From Cyclina sinensis (Eukaryota; Mollusca; Bivalvia; Venerida; Veneridae): a stretch of 64,000 nt of DNA. Below the pieces are notes generated by a model that did not search any database, had not been told where the DNA came from, and was given only the letters and a program-made list of their open reading frames with translations. The DNA lies in contig JAAONU010000004.1 of NCBI GenBank assembly GCA_012932295.1, positions 27,692,304-27,756,303 on the forward strand, written 5' to 3'. The position numbers were made by a program, and so were the translations under genes. Of this stretch, positions 11,966-26,900 are shown piece by piece. The stretch's first letter is position 1; every line of letters starts with the position of its first letter.

Positions 11966-14900
11966 GTGAGCTTAAATGAATTAAGTCACTTGAATGAGAA
12001 GAAAATTGTTTGGCTCAAAAGTGCTCATTTTTGTATGTCTCACAGTGTGAAAATGTTTTTGTTATTGTTGTTTTTGTGAAGGTTATCAGTGTAAGATTAA
12101 TTACACAGATGTTGCAGCCAGAAGTATTTAATATTCACAAAGAAGCAGCTGCCCTTAGACCCTATTGACTTAAACCATAAACTTGTTTCATTAGGTACCG
12201 ATCTTTTGGCCAACAAAGAATTTTAAGCTTGTTTATTTACTGCATGGATAAAGATGTGACATTCCGCATCTGCCAGCTGAACATGTGTGCAATTTGTTCT
12301 TACTTTTTTTTCCCTCGGACTTTTATGAAAGGTGTGAGCATGCATGCATTTAATTATAATGAGAAGTTATTTTTAGTGAGAGCATGCAGGCTTATAATCA
12401 GTTAACATACTGTTGTGAAAAGGAAGACATTGAATTTTTTATATTGAAAGATTGATCAGGTTAAAGGGGGCTTTGAGGAATTTGAATTACCAGCCATGAT
12501 TTATTTGAATTACTTCAAGATAAATTTTTCACTTGTCAAGGTAAATGCATGAGTCATATTTAAACAAGAAAATATGAAGTGAAACTGTCATCTTGCTATT
12601 GTGTGGTTTATGATGCAAGGAGAGATTTCATGATAAAATGTAGATGGTTGAAAAGCTTTTGTACTGTCTGGTGAGAACCAGTTTTATAAGTATTTAAGGG
12701 TTGGTATATCAGGAAGCTAAATATACACCTGATTATTAGTGCTGAGAAGATTATAAAATGTCCTGGTTTTCACATGTTTTTTTAAACTTAAAAAAAAAAT
12801 AATGTCCCGGCATAATAATGGTTATTTCACTGAATTAGCTTTAATGTCTTGCTTGACTCTGATCATTATGAGAAAAACTAATACTAGATTTTGCTGAATA
12901 AGCATAAAGAATGCATTGCTTGGCAGTTTCATTGAAATTGAAGGTTAGTCTTTGAAACCGAGAAACAGACTTCTGTCGTTTTATAAAAGCAAGTTATATT
13001 ACATGTCTTGACATATTGTCTTGAATTTATATGCAGTGAGAAATCAGTCAATCCCGGTCAGCAGTCTGAATTGTAAATTCGAAACTTGAGAATCCAGTTT
13101 TATCTAGGGGAGTATGAATGTCTTTTCAAAATAGTAATAAGTTATTTTAGATAAAAAGTATCTTGGTGTCTCTTAGATAAATATTATTTTGAAACTCTCA
13201 CAAAATTTTAAATGAAACCATTTTCCAAAGTGGTTCACTTGAACTTCATTTTTCCTGAAACTTTAAATGGTACATGCATGTACATTTACTCAGGAAAAAA
13301 ATATACTGCTGTTGTCATGAAGAAAGAATTTATATTTACGGCTCTTAAAACTTTTAAAAGTTTGTCAGTTGACAGATGAGACATTCCTTTGCATAATAAA
13401 ACTCTAGTGATGGTAATTTAAACGAAACTTAAACAAGAGTTTAAAAAACCCTTAAACGACAGTTTCACGCTTACTTAACCATTGACTAATGAAGTCATCG
13501 TGAAACCGTCAGTTAAATGAAGCATATGCCTATTTGAATTTAAATTTAAACAGCATGTTATGCAGATTCTTGTCCTAGGTATACTATTAAAGGGACCATC
13601 ATTTGCACATATGCAAGAAATTTTGAAACTTAAAGATAAGTACCTATGGTTTTAAAATTTCTCAAAATGGCACATTCTGTAGGAGCAAGCTAAAGCACCA
13701 CAAGGGAGCAGCCATTAAGAATGAATAAGCATAACCTTACAATTATTGTAAAATTATATCAAACGAAATTTATTCAGTTCTCCATGTAGAAAAGATGATT
13801 GTTCAGTTTCGTTTTCTTTTGCAGTTGTCTTCTTGTAGACATTCAGTCAGCCAATAACAGTATAAGTAATTTTTCAGAAGTTAAGTTGTAAAAACTGAAC
13901 ATTCCCTGCTCTCTAGAGAACAGATAATTCTCAAAATCATTACAAACATGACGTCATTAACTGATGTCCACTTACATTTGAGTGGTTTATGTAAAGAAGT
14001 TTTTCATGTACAAGCTAGGAAAATGCTCGACATTTCATTCTCTCTAGGGACTAGGTAATTCTGAAAATGTAAATATGGTAATAATATGACCTGGAATGTT
14101 TGGTATTTAACTTTTATCCTGCTGGTCACAATTGTGTTTGCCTTTGCGGCCATTCAGACCAAGATCAGCTTACATATGTGCAGTCTGATCATGAACTGCA
14201 CTATTCGCTATTCAGTCAGTAAATTTTCAGTCAGCACCCCTATAAACAATTAATGGATCTGTCCAAATTGAAAGGTGGACAAGTCCAGTTTAGATATTTA
14301 GCATGCTAAGGGTTAAAGGTTTATGCGACTGAAATACTATGGTGGAGATCGAGGCCCATCTACCTTAAGTGTGGGTGTTCATTGAGAATTTACTCACTGT
14401 TTAACAAAAAGTGTAGACCATGATCTAGATTGGAAAGCTCAATACAAGTTCATCATTGTCTGCATTTGTTGCAAAGGACAAAATTAACCAATAGCCATAG
14501 CAATAGCATGTTAAAGGTTTAAGTAAAGAGAAAAAAAATAACAGTAATATGAGTTTACATAAATAATAGGAGTGCAATAGTTCACCGTACCGAACATGGG
14601 ATGTATCCGAACATTCAGGCTTCGGTTCAATTTTTTATACTGTTTTCCAAATTTTTGGTTCAGTACATCTAGGTAAGGTCATTAGCCCGTGCTGCACTAT
14701 TTTTGACTTAACAGCTTACCGCAAGTCATTTGTTCCTGCACCTCTTTCACTTTGTAACAAAATGGCTGAACAAACTAAATTAAGTGAACCACCAGTGATA
14801 ATTCAGCTGTGGACATTTTAATATCAACAGTTAATAATAATAACACAGTGATTAGATGATAATAGTGTTTGTAATGTTCAGTAATTCTAGTCAATAGTTA

Positions 14901-17900
14901 TTTGAGAATAATGATACTGAACATTTTATATGCTTTTTTGTGTAGCACTATTGTTCAAATATCTGAAACAAATCACCAAAAGGGTCATATCCGGAACCGA
15001 ACTGAACCAAAAGGTACCTGTATCATTGCAGCCCAAATAAATAATGACTGAATCAAAAACTGTACTTTCTAGTACACTTTTCCTCTGATCTTTGTGAGTG
15101 TGTGGGTGTGGGTGAGTGCATGGGTGTGGAAAACATCACAGTGAAAACTTATAAGATCTTTAATTTGCAAGATTTTTTAGGAGAGAAACATTTATCAGGC
15201 CATGCATTCAAAGGACTTTTACAGTAAGCAAAATAGCTTTACATTGCTGCACTTGAAAAAAGAAAAAAAGGAAAAAAAAAAAAAAAAGCAAAATCCAAAT
15301 TGCTTTCCTTTGAATATGAACTGTTAAAGGTTGGGAGAAATTTTTGGCAAGATCCCTTCATTGTAATACACTTTTTTTTATCAAATAAACATTTCTCAGC
15401 TGTGATAAACTTTATATTGACAGAGCAAACTTTGACAACCTTTCTTAAGTTTGGAATGTTTGCCCACACATTTTTATCAAGCAAAAAAGACTTGCCAAAT
15501 ATTTCTCAATATTCTTCAAAATTTATTGTACAGCTTTTTTTAGACATACTTTATTGTACCAGCTTAACATGTCAAGTTACAAAGCAGATAAGGAAGAGAG
15601 CCCCTTACTGTTAAATGATAATTTTTGGTAATGTTGAAATTTCTAGGCCAATGAGTTGCAGCTCAGATTTAAGCTCATCTGAGCACAAAAGTGTTGAGCT
15701 TTTGTGATTGACCTTTGATCGTCGCTGTCCGTCAAATGTTAGCAATTTGCTTCAAATGCTCTCTCCTAATCAATATAAATAATGGCTGATCTTGTTTATT
15801 TTCTATACGTACAAGTTGTTGTCTTCTGGCTTACTATGCTAGGCTCATTTTAATTTCAATCAGCTCTATTCCTTTAGCACTGTTTGATTAAAAATCATCT
15901 CAGAAATTCAAAACTTCTTTATAAACCAGTTGTCTCTAGTTGGTTGAATTATCTTTTTTCCCCCCAAGTTTATCATCAGACAACATGACCTTAGAATCAT
16001 TGTAAGTTCAAGGGTTAGAACTAAGTAATGTCATTAGCATTTTTCATTTGATTATGTATTTTCTTTATCTTAAAAAAGCATCGGGGATGAATAAAGAAGA
16101 CTGTATTAACCACTATTGAAGTAGAAATAAAATTTTAGTACTAGCGAAGGTTACGAAGACGATAGGACAGTGTGTTAATTGATTACAAATTGGTGTTTAA
16201 TGATTCGTCACAAGAAAAGTGCAATTATTTTGTCAGATAGAAGCAAACTGTCTGTCTGACGACAGATAATTATCAGTTAGTTGACGACAGTTTAAATTCA
16301 TGGTATCAGGTTTGATGTCAAGTTAAAAAGGAAAGGAAAGACAGGTTAAGAAAAAATACGTACAGGACTTGTTTCCATTGTTACGATTTGCCGTTTCAGC
16401 ATTTCTTCAATTTTACATTACATTCTAATCTTCAGTCTAGATTATTTATACATTTATTGATGATTATCACAAAAGGATATAAAAAGAACACTAACTTGAA
16501 TTGTTTTGTAGTTACACTTTTTTTGGTATCCACAAGATTGATACAGTATATTCCACTTTATTTAATCTCAGCTGAGTATTGTCAGATCTGTCTAGAGCAG
16601 GTCTGTGCTTAGACATCATAGGTTTCTGAGTCATTTCTGATTGTGACAGGTTACAGAAACAGCTTTCCATAGTGCTTTGCAATGTATGGAACACCACATA
16701 ACTTTAGAAGTTTGGTAGGGTATCAATAAAGAAAAAAATGTAGAGAATATATACTGGAAGGGTTTTAAATAGAACTAAAACTACAAACAAACAATAAGTG
16801 TAGAAAAAAAAATATAAAAAGGAAGATTATGTGAGATTTTGCAAAGTAAGATATGTGTGGGAGGAAAAGGCCAAGTGTGTGTGAGAGGGTTTGTTTTATT
16901 AATTCTTAGTAGTGAAGTATAGTTTCTGAATACTGCATTGTGTTTGATTTGTTATTTCTTGGCAATGAAGTACTGTATCTGATGATTAGTAATTACTCAG
17001 TGGCTCAAAGAAATACCAGACTATATTAGCTTGATTACCTTTCTGTTTGACAAACACCAGATATGTTTGTGTTGGAATGTCTCCATCTCAATGTAATGAA
17101 AGGAGGGGAGTATAAATTAAGACTTCTCAGGAACAGTCTTGCAGTGTCAGTTGTTGTGAACAATATTCAGTTCAACAATATATGTTGAAATTAGCAATGA
17201 AACTAGATACATTGAATGAAGCAGGATGCTTGAAAGATGCAGTTGCTTTGGGTTGTCCAGAGATACATGTTCTAATGTTCATTTATTATTGTTTCTATTA
17301 ATGACTAAAGTCAAGAATAAGTCAAAAGTTGAAGGACAAAGTCTTTTGAAATCATATCACATAAAATAGTTTCTGTGAGCATTCATGAAAGTTTTAACAA
17401 GGTATTTATAATAGAAACAGTTACAAGCACAATTACTTTGAAACGAGAAAAGGGTTGGTAGGCTTGCCTTTGTGAAAAAGAGAAAATGTTTTACAGTCCT
17501 ACAATATTTTTTATAAATACAGTAAATTAAATACATAAGTAAAACATGTTCTTGTGGGAGAGCAGTGGGTTTAGCTATTTTCTAGATAAGTTTTATCTTA
17601 AAGAGAAAGATTGGATTGTATTACTGGTTATGTCATGCACAAAGGTGCACATATATTATCATGTACATTTTTTGTTTGTTTCAGCCTAATGGCAATGGTT
17701 ACCTTGATGGACAGGGTTTGGTTACCATCCGGATGATACCGGATGAACAGGGAAGATTTGGCTTCAATGTTAAGGTAACATTGTAAATTGTAATATATTG
17801 AAAACATTTTAATGTAAGTTTGGTTTATTAACTATGGCTTTATTGACTATTAAGTAATACAGCATACTTGCGGTTTGCTTGACAGTAGTAAAAAAATTCA

Positions 17901-20900
17901 TGTTCAGGAAAGAGACTATTGCTATTTCAAATTAAAAGAATCCATTATGCAGAAGATTGTCTCTGTAGACATGCCTGTAAACTCCTAGCCATTTTTTGGG
18001 TTATTTTTGCTGCTGAGAGTTGCAGGCCCTCTCTGAATGTTGCATCCACAAGTAGTATCCTTACAGCTCTGTATTTGCATGTGAAGAATATTTAACAGTA
18101 CATTTTTACAGCAAGGAGAAATTGACTGTATCAATTACTGAAAAAAAAACAAGCACGTTTGTGCCATTGAACTTTGAATTAGATATCTTGTATGTTTTAA
18201 GTTTAAAACAAATCAGAAATGAGTAATTATGAATTACTTTCTGTTTATAACTGAATGTTTCAATGAATTTTATCTTCATGCTTACAGGGTGGGGCAGATC
18301 AGGGTATGCCAATTATTGTATCACGGGTGGCGCCAAACACTCCAGCGGACAACGCTATACCTCGCCTTAACGAGGGTGACCAGGTGCTCTTTATAAATGG
18401 CCGAGATGTCTCCCAACACACTCATGAACAGGTACTGTTAGGCTATGTGTTTCATCAAATAATTTCATGTTTTTTTTTGAGTAACAGATTCCTGTAACTA
18501 ATATGAACTACTTTTCGTAACTTCATTTTTGTTCTGACCAGTACTTCCTCAAGATAGGAGAATTACAATAGTAAATGTCAGATTTCACTTATAAGATTCA
18601 AACCTTACAGAAGTCAACACTGTTTGTACTGTGTACATCATGACTCCTCAAATATCAAATTCTTGGTCGTTTTGTAGTATTTATCAAACAGGATCTATTC
18701 TATCTTCATTTATTTCTATCTTTTCAATAATGCTTTATGTATTTCTTATAACTGTATACAGTTTAAGTAATTAAAGTACTCCATTTTAGCTCACCTGAGC
18801 CGTAGGCTCATGGTGAGCTATTAGGATTGATCAATGTCCGTCATCTGTCGTCCGTCCACACTTAGTTTGTTAACACTCTATTGGTCACAATTTTGCCTCA
18901 ATTGTCATGAACTTAGTCAGGATGTTTGTCTCAGTGATTACTCGGACGCATTCAAACATGGGTTATCTGGGTTGAAAAACTAGGTCACAGGGCCCAAAAA
19001 TAGAAAAACCTTGTTAACAATCTAGAGGCAATATTTTCAGTCCAAATATCCTCGAAATTTGTCAGAAAGGTTGTTTTGATGATTCCTAGCTCAAGTTTTA
19101 ATATGGGTCATCTGGGGTCAAAAACTAGGTCACAGAGCCCAAATATGGAAAAACCTTGTTAACACTCTAGAGGCTACATTTTCCGTCCAAATAACCTGGA
19201 AATTTGTCAGAAAGGTAATTTCTAATATTTCTATCTCAAGTTAAAACATGGGTCATCTGGGTTCAAAAACTAGGTCACAGAGCCCAAATATGGAAGAACC
19301 TTGTTAACACTCTAAAGTTACATTTTCTGTCCAAATAAACTGGAAATTTGATAGTAAAGTTGTTTCGATGATATGTAGCTCAGATTTGAATATGGGTCAT
19401 CTGGGATTAAAAAAATAGGTCACAGAGCCCATGTATGGGAAAACCTTGTTAACACTCCAAAGGTTACATTTTCAGGGCAAATAACCTCAAAATTTGTCAG
19501 AGAAGTTGTTTCAATGATTTCTAGCTCTGATTCAAATATGGGTCATCTGGGGTCAAAAACTAGGTCACAGAGCCCAAATATGGAAAAACTTTGTAAACAC
19601 TCTAGAGGTAACATTTTCAGTCCAAATATCCGGGACATTTGTCAGTAAAGTTGTTTCGATGATTTCTAGCTCAAGTTTGAATATGGGCCATCTGGGTTCA
19701 AGAACTAGGTCACAGAGCCCATGTATGGGAAAACCTTGTTAACACTCTAGAGGTAACATTTTCAGTCCAAGTAACCTGGAAATTTGTCAGAAAAGTTATT
19801 TTGGTAATTTCTAGCTCAAGTTCGAACATGAGTCATCTGGGGTCAAGAACTAGGTCACAGAGCCCAAATATGGAAAAACCTTGTTAACACCCTAGAGGTA
19901 ACATTTTCAGTTCAAATAACCTGGAAATTTGTCAGAAAGGTTGTTTTGATAATTTCTAGCTCAAGTTCGAATATGGGTCATCTGGGGTCAAAAAGTATGT
20001 CACAGAACCCAAATATGGAAAAACCTAGAGGTAACATTTTCAGTGCAAATAACCTGGAAATTTGTCAGAAAAGTTGTTTCAGTAATTTCTAGGTCAATTT
20101 CCAATATGGGTCATCTGGGGTCAATTAATCAGGTCCATAACAATTTTGTTAAAAGCAGTCATACTCGGGTGAGCGATGTAGGGCCATCTTGGCCCTCTTG
20201 TTTCAAGTTTGACCAATTACGAGTACATTATACATACTGTTTCTGGCAGGTCGTCATGTTTATACGAGCATCACGGGAAACTCATTCGGGAGAACTGATT
20301 TTAAAAGTTCGACCAAATGGTAAGTTTTGCATGCAGTTCAGTTCATTTCAGTTTCTTTCATTTCAATTTCGTCTTTTGTGCCATTTTTTCCATAGGTTGT
20401 GCTATTTATAAGAGAATCCAGAGAGTCACGGACTAAAGTGCTAAATTTGGTCGTAAGACCAAATGGTATGTATTAGTATATGTCATCAGGATAACGGGTG
20501 CCATAATATCATGACATTGTAGACATATTTCCATGTGTATGACTTGTAAAAAACCTTAATATCTATGTGCCTAATACTTATATTTATCTAACGGCATGGA
20601 CATTGTCATTACTTTCTGTAATATTATCCAGGGTAACTGAGAAAGGTTTTCAGTATTACCTCCCTTTTTAACATTACTAGTATAGAATTTTCCTGGGATG
20701 GCAAAGTATTTAAATTTAACATTCTGTCCTACATTTTTTTGCTGTTGAAGTTTACTGCAATATATCAGTGAAAAAGATTAAAACTTGTGATTCACCTGGT
20801 CATTTTGACTGTTACCAAAATGTTCATGTAATTTGAATTTGTCTTTTGTGTGGAGATAATAAAAAATTGTTTAAAGACTACCTTAACAGTCACTAACAGA

Positions 20901-23900
20901 CTAACTGCGAATCTGTAATAATATTGGGTTTATGTCAAAATTTTATGTGAACTTCCTTTTTGTCTGTTCATGCTGTAATTATATCCCCTAAACGAAGTTG
21001 AAGTGGGGGTGGGGGGGGGGGGGGGGGGGGTCAGTATCTTCACTATTTGCACAGTTATTGCCCTTTGTTGGTTTTTCTTGTCTGGAGCATAACTTGAAAA
21101 CTAATGGTTGGAATTCAATGCAGCTTCATGCAATGGTCAAGCACAGTGACAGAAGTACAGTGTACAAGAGCTATAACTCTGTATTGCCCTTAGTTGGTTT
21201 TCCCTGTCCAGAGCATAACTTGAAAACTAATGGTTGGAATTCAATGCAACTTCATATAATGGTCAACCACAGTGAAAGGAAATGCAGTTTACAAGAACCA
21301 CAACTAATTAATTGCCACAACCATAACTCTTTTTCAATTCTTTGACAAAGTATTCTGTTACTAATAACTTCCTCAGTTCCGAAGCAGTCTTGCAGGGGTA
21401 TTAATCACATTTAGTGATAGCTCTAGTTTTCTTCACTGGAACTCCTTGCAGAAGCTTTTTTGAATTTAAAATACACATAACAGCATCTTGCAGATTTTTT
21501 TTTTTTTAATTTGTAATGAATTACATTTTTTGAAGTTTATTTATATTTGGGTTTTTCTGTGAGCATAGTTGGTACAAGCTGTAATCTTTTTCTGTACATT
21601 TTACCTTGGTAGAATTTCTGTGTTTGGGAGTATGAGATATTGATTTTACTGGGCTTTTTACCTTACCATATATTTTTGCAGTATATTTTTTCTGTCTTTT
21701 CTTCTTTTGTCTGGGAAAATGTGTTTAATAACTTGAAAAATGAAAAGTTTTATCGACACTTGAAGTGCTTGTTATTTCATTCTGGTTAGAATAGATATAA
21801 ATGACATCAGTACTCGAGAGATTGTATAGGATGAGGGGAAATATGTCTGATATCTCTTTATCTGAAATTTCATCTTTAGTGTAAACATAATAATGAATGG
21901 CATGTTTGAAAACGGTTTTCAGGTTTTTGCATTTCACAACGGAAAATGCTAGCAAGCAGTGTTATTTGCACTATAATGTGTATTTCAGTCAGGCTTTAGT
22001 TACGTAAGTGTAAAGCACTTAAACAAGATTTCCAGAGGTCAGTGTCACATGTCCATGTAAAAATTCAGACCCTATATCAGCCAGTGTAACATGTCCATGT
22101 TATAAGACTTATGTATTTTCAGTAACTTATTGTGATTTTAATCAAGCTTGGCCCAAATACTGAAACTGTCAACTAGTTTTTAGGAAGGTGAGTCATGCAC
22201 AGTACCAAGGTCATCAGCTTAAAAGTCAAGGTCACATTTCAAAAGGTCAAGTTTCTGATATTGTTTTACTGCAGCCAGTGAAACTCTGCAGGACAATAAA
22301 ATCATGATGTGTATATTTCTACTTTATTGTCTTGATCCCGTCATTGAAATGTAGCGGAAGATATTTTATCTCAGAGATTTTGAGATTTATCAAGTGTGCA
22401 ACTTAACCATTATTGAGGGGGGACAGCCATAAGGTTTTAACTGACTTTGTATAAAGAAGAAGATAGAAACTTTTTCGATTTTACCCCTTGATATGTAGGA
22501 TGTTTTTATTAAGTGTAAGTACAGTGTGTTGTGTAATTACATTATGACTAATACTGCAGTGAAGCTTTTGACAGTGCAATAAATTTTGTGTGTAAATACT
22601 AACAAAGTATGACATTTAAGGGTGTAAACAATATAATATGATTAGGTTTTAACTATGTGCAGTATTTATGGCATGACAATAATCCATGAGAATCTGTATG
22701 TGTACAAATTCTTCTCCCCCTTTGGGGACCTCAAAATAGTGACTTTGTAACTGTATTTTTGTTTTATTATAAAAGAAGAAATTACTATATATATACAGTT
22801 TATTGTTTGGAGTCTTTGACAATGGAGTAACAATGTAACTTTTGACCGTTCCTGAAAACATTTAATTACCTGTGAAGATTACACAGACCCAACAAATTAC
22901 ATCAGAAAAAAATGGTAAATGATTCGACACTGTTAAGTTTACTTTAAAGCTGCTTTTAGAATCGATTATGTACTTAAAGGAGTTGATCTGCTGGGAACTT
23001 AGCATTAGAATAGTGCTGTACTGTGTGAATCCGTACTGTGTATACAGGTCTGTCTGAAAATGCAGAATAATGGTGAAATTAATTAGTATATGTGTCTGTT
23101 TATAACAAAAATTATACTTGTGACCAGAGTGTATAATGATCTACCTACACATACGTGCAGTCTGCATGGTCATGATCGATCTGTTCGCTATTGAGTCAAT
23201 GAATTTTTAATAAGTACCCCTTTTAGATTAGAAATGAGTCTGTCTAAAATAATTGACGTGTAAGTCCACTTATGAAATTTAGTAAGGTAAGAGTTGCGTT
23301 TATAAGTGGACTAGAAAATTAATGAAAATTCAAAATATAAAACTAGTTTTACTGATGTGTTTATAAAAGCATTAATCATGGCTGACAATTTGTTTTCTAG
23401 CGTATTCTGCCGATGACAATTCAGATGAGCCAGACTTTGTCTATGATCCTGAAACTCACCAAATATCCAGTGCCAACAATGGAGCCAATGCTTTAGATCT
23501 GTCCCTGAAATTGTTAGAAGAAAGTCTGGAAAGTGGGGCCGCTCTTGCTCAATTTGAAGTAAGTCATTTTTCCCAGTGTTCAGCTATAAAATCTGTGGAT
23601 GTTTCGTCTGCAGGACATTTCATTAATAATATAATCTTTCTAAGAAATTTCAATCAAGATGGTTTTATGTGATTTATCATACAGCTAGTAATTTACAAAT
23701 TCACTGCCAACTAATGTAGTTGGGGATCCAAAAGGCTACAAAAAGAACATAATATTATGCTGTCATTACTTGGGTTTATTGACATGAAGAAAGTCTTAAC
23801 TCTTATCATATATACTAGAGGGTTTAGTTTATACAAAATTTGGCATATAATTGTTTCTACTGAGTAAAGCAATGCATTGACACCAGCAAGTACAACCAGA

Positions 23901-26900
23901 TGATCTCATGTAATTCAGCACCAAGGAAGACATTGTTTCTTTAAAAAGGCTGTTTGATTTTATCACAATATTTTAGTTTATTTTGAATTTCAGTTCTGAA
24001 AGATATCAGTAAAATTGAATATAAGGTAATGCTTTGTTCATCAGGATTTCCATAGACAGCAATTTTACTGATCATCTTTTTCATTTCAGCAATTATATAG
24101 AAAGAAACCAGGCATGACTATGAATATAGCACGATTAGAAGCCAATGTACCAAAGAACAGATACAGAGATATATCACCGTGTAAGTATGTTTATTTTACT
24201 ATGGGATTGATCAGTTGTTTTGTGGTGACGTGGTTTGTCTGGTATTCCAGGGATTGCAAGTTTGATCCCACTCTCCTCTAAAATAATTAAATTTCTAATT
24301 GTCTTTCGGATGTGACATCTAACCTAGGTTTCATAAATTGGTGTTATACACTGATCATGCAAAAGATCCAGGAGTGTCTCTTTGCAACGGGATGGTTTCT
24401 GTATCTTGCAAAATCCGCAAGAACCTTAAATAACGAAACTCTTTAGGATGCGTCTGTCATGTGGGAAACCAGTACAGACGATATATAAACTCAGATAGTA
24501 AATAGATATTTGACTGCACATAGCTATCTTGAGACACACGGAGTTTTTAAATTTTTTGAAGCTTCTGTGTGTTTTTTGTTGAAACAGATGTTATTTATAA
24601 TATCTTTCTGGCACTTGACAGACATGTTTTTCAGAATAATTAACCTATTATTGTCAACTTCTGTAAATTTTAAATGACATTTGTGGCATATTCTGAAATT
24701 TCTAAATTTATTTTTTGTGCAAAAAAAAAAAGACATTTCTATTTAAAGAAACTTTAAATTTCTGCATACTTAATAAGGAAAAATTAATCATATAAATAGG
24801 TTGAAAAGAAAAATTGAGTTCAAAGAAAAGAAAGTAAGAACCAAACCTTTTGCCATTGTTTTTACCGAAGCACGCATAAGGTACACAGACTTATAACCCT
24901 GGTATTTTGATATTAACTTTTTTCTGTATTACAGATGATCAGACCAGAGTGATGATCAAAAATGGAAGTAACGGGGACTATATAAATGCAAATTATGTAA
25001 ATGTAAGTATTTGATGCAGTGCAGATCATGTTTAAGTCATTTAAGGGGATGCTTTCTTTGCCAAGTGTTACAGTGTTGATAAAAGTGGTCACTCTCTTTT
25101 CCCATCACTTATACTTCTTGTGTTGATCCCAGGTTCAGAATAGATTGTCTGAAATCCCTTATTTTTTTAAGTCAGAGGGACATAATTATGTCCACTTGTA
25201 CAAGATTTTAATGGAGTTGTAAATGGGGGTAAAGCCTTACAAGTGACATGTGTTTTTGCCTTACACTAGGCATTTTAAGGGCCTTGGAGTTGGGTTCTTA
25301 GTAACTTTTATACTTCCCTCTTACTTAAAATGCAGAATAACTTGATCCCTCATATCAAAGAGTAGGAACATTTATCATATGGTCAACAGTTATCTATGAT
25401 AGAAATCAGTATGAAATGTCTAACACAGAATTCAGCTAATGGAAACAAAACAATATTACATGTAACTGTTTCATGTAAATTAAAATGTATTTAACCATAT
25501 TAAAGCTACAGGTGTATGAATCAGATTATACCTGCATGAGGTAGCATCACTCTAACATCTTGGACATTTCATAAATCACTAAATGCCTCAATTAAATTTG
25601 AGTTAAAATGTCAGTGTACATGAACCGGTATGTTAAATGTCACAACAAAGTAAGATGGTGTATCATACACCATGCCCATGTATTACAGGTTTGTGGGGAC
25701 CACTATAGTGTATTGTTTCATTTCAAAAAGGTCATGCCAAATTCTACAGTGTTTATCTCATCATTTTCACTATTAATCACTATTAAACAAAGACAGCCTT
25801 TAAACATCTTTGTTTTATGAAGGTCACTTCAAACTCTCTTTTAAAGAATGAAATCGCTTTATAACAAAAACTTCATTAATAGAGAAAAGGGTGTCTATTT
25901 GAATCTAATATTTGCATGCCAAATGGCAGTTATAAATCTTTAAGAATTTTAAATAGATCTCAATATTTCAGTGCATTTAAGTCAGACCATCCCATATAGG
26001 CAAAAACAAGTCATTAAAATAGTTATATTAGCTCTATATTTCACAGTAGAAAGAAAACTGTGCAGGGGGGAAATAATCGCTTGAAAATGTATTGAAAATG
26101 ACAAGTTATATTTTAAAACCTAATGTCACAATTTGTTACATTATACGTTAATATCATATAACAGTTTTTCAAGTAAAATAATATCTGGAAGGCCATAGGA
26201 AAACATTGGTGCAAAAATTTAATGCTCAGTTTATGCATTCTTACTTGCCATCTGCTTTGTCAAACAATATATATAAGTGGTAACTTACCTTAAATTACTG
26301 TTCTATGATCTTGTGATTGTCCCAACCCAGCTAGCTCAGTTGGTAGAGCATTGGATAGTAAATCCAGGGGTTCTTGGTTCAAACCCTACCAGTGCAGGCT
26401 AGATTTCTTGGTAATACTTGATCCGCTCACCTCTGATTCAAGTAAGGAAGCAGTCAGTGGCCTGCAGAAAGATTGCTTAGTGAACTTGTTTGATACCCAG
26501 GAAAAGTTGCTAGCTAGACCGACCACTGGGATATGATCAGAAAGAGGCTGAAACAGGTGTTCAGCAGCAGTACTAACAAACAGATAAAAGATCTTGTGAT
26601 TGAGTTTTGTTTGTCTCAAATTCTGTGTTGCAGAGTAAATGTGGTAACCATTTTACAGGTATGGCCTTAATTTACGGATGTAACATGCAGAAATCACATC
26701 TCTTATGTTTTTTAATCATATATCACAATTTTAACATCATTACATTTATGCCATGTTTTCAGATGGAAATCCCAGTGTCAGGTATACTGAATCGTTACAT
26801 CGCTGCTCAGGGGCCATTACCAAGTACGTGTATAGACTTCTGGCAGATGATCTGGGAACAACAATCTACACTAGTCGTCATGCTTACAACCAAGGTGAAA

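Larger units (their letters stand above)
11966..17684. other. Intron with decayed repeats
   Basis: 5.7-kb intron with donor GTGAGC and acceptor 'tttgtttgtttcag'. It contains a MITE (14107-14316), a fragment of a hairpin-ended repeat (about 15671-15740) and an A-rich run near 15258-15287. Near 13500-13550 several short inverted motifs occur around 'tttaaatt'. No exon was recognised within it. Confidence 0.7.
20466..23400. other. Intron with simple repeats
   Basis: A 2.9-kb intron between the alternative PDZ exons and exon 23401 (acceptor 'tttgttttctag'). It holds a G-run (about 21004-21030), a duplicated ~126-bp unit (21057-21310) and a decayed MITE (about 23125-23295). No further exon was recognised. 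Confidence 0.7.

Noticed and set aside
20998..21345. 115-codon frame starting in the G-run
   Set aside because: It reads through a homopolymer and two tandem repeat units; the apparent repeats in the protein are the DNA repeat.
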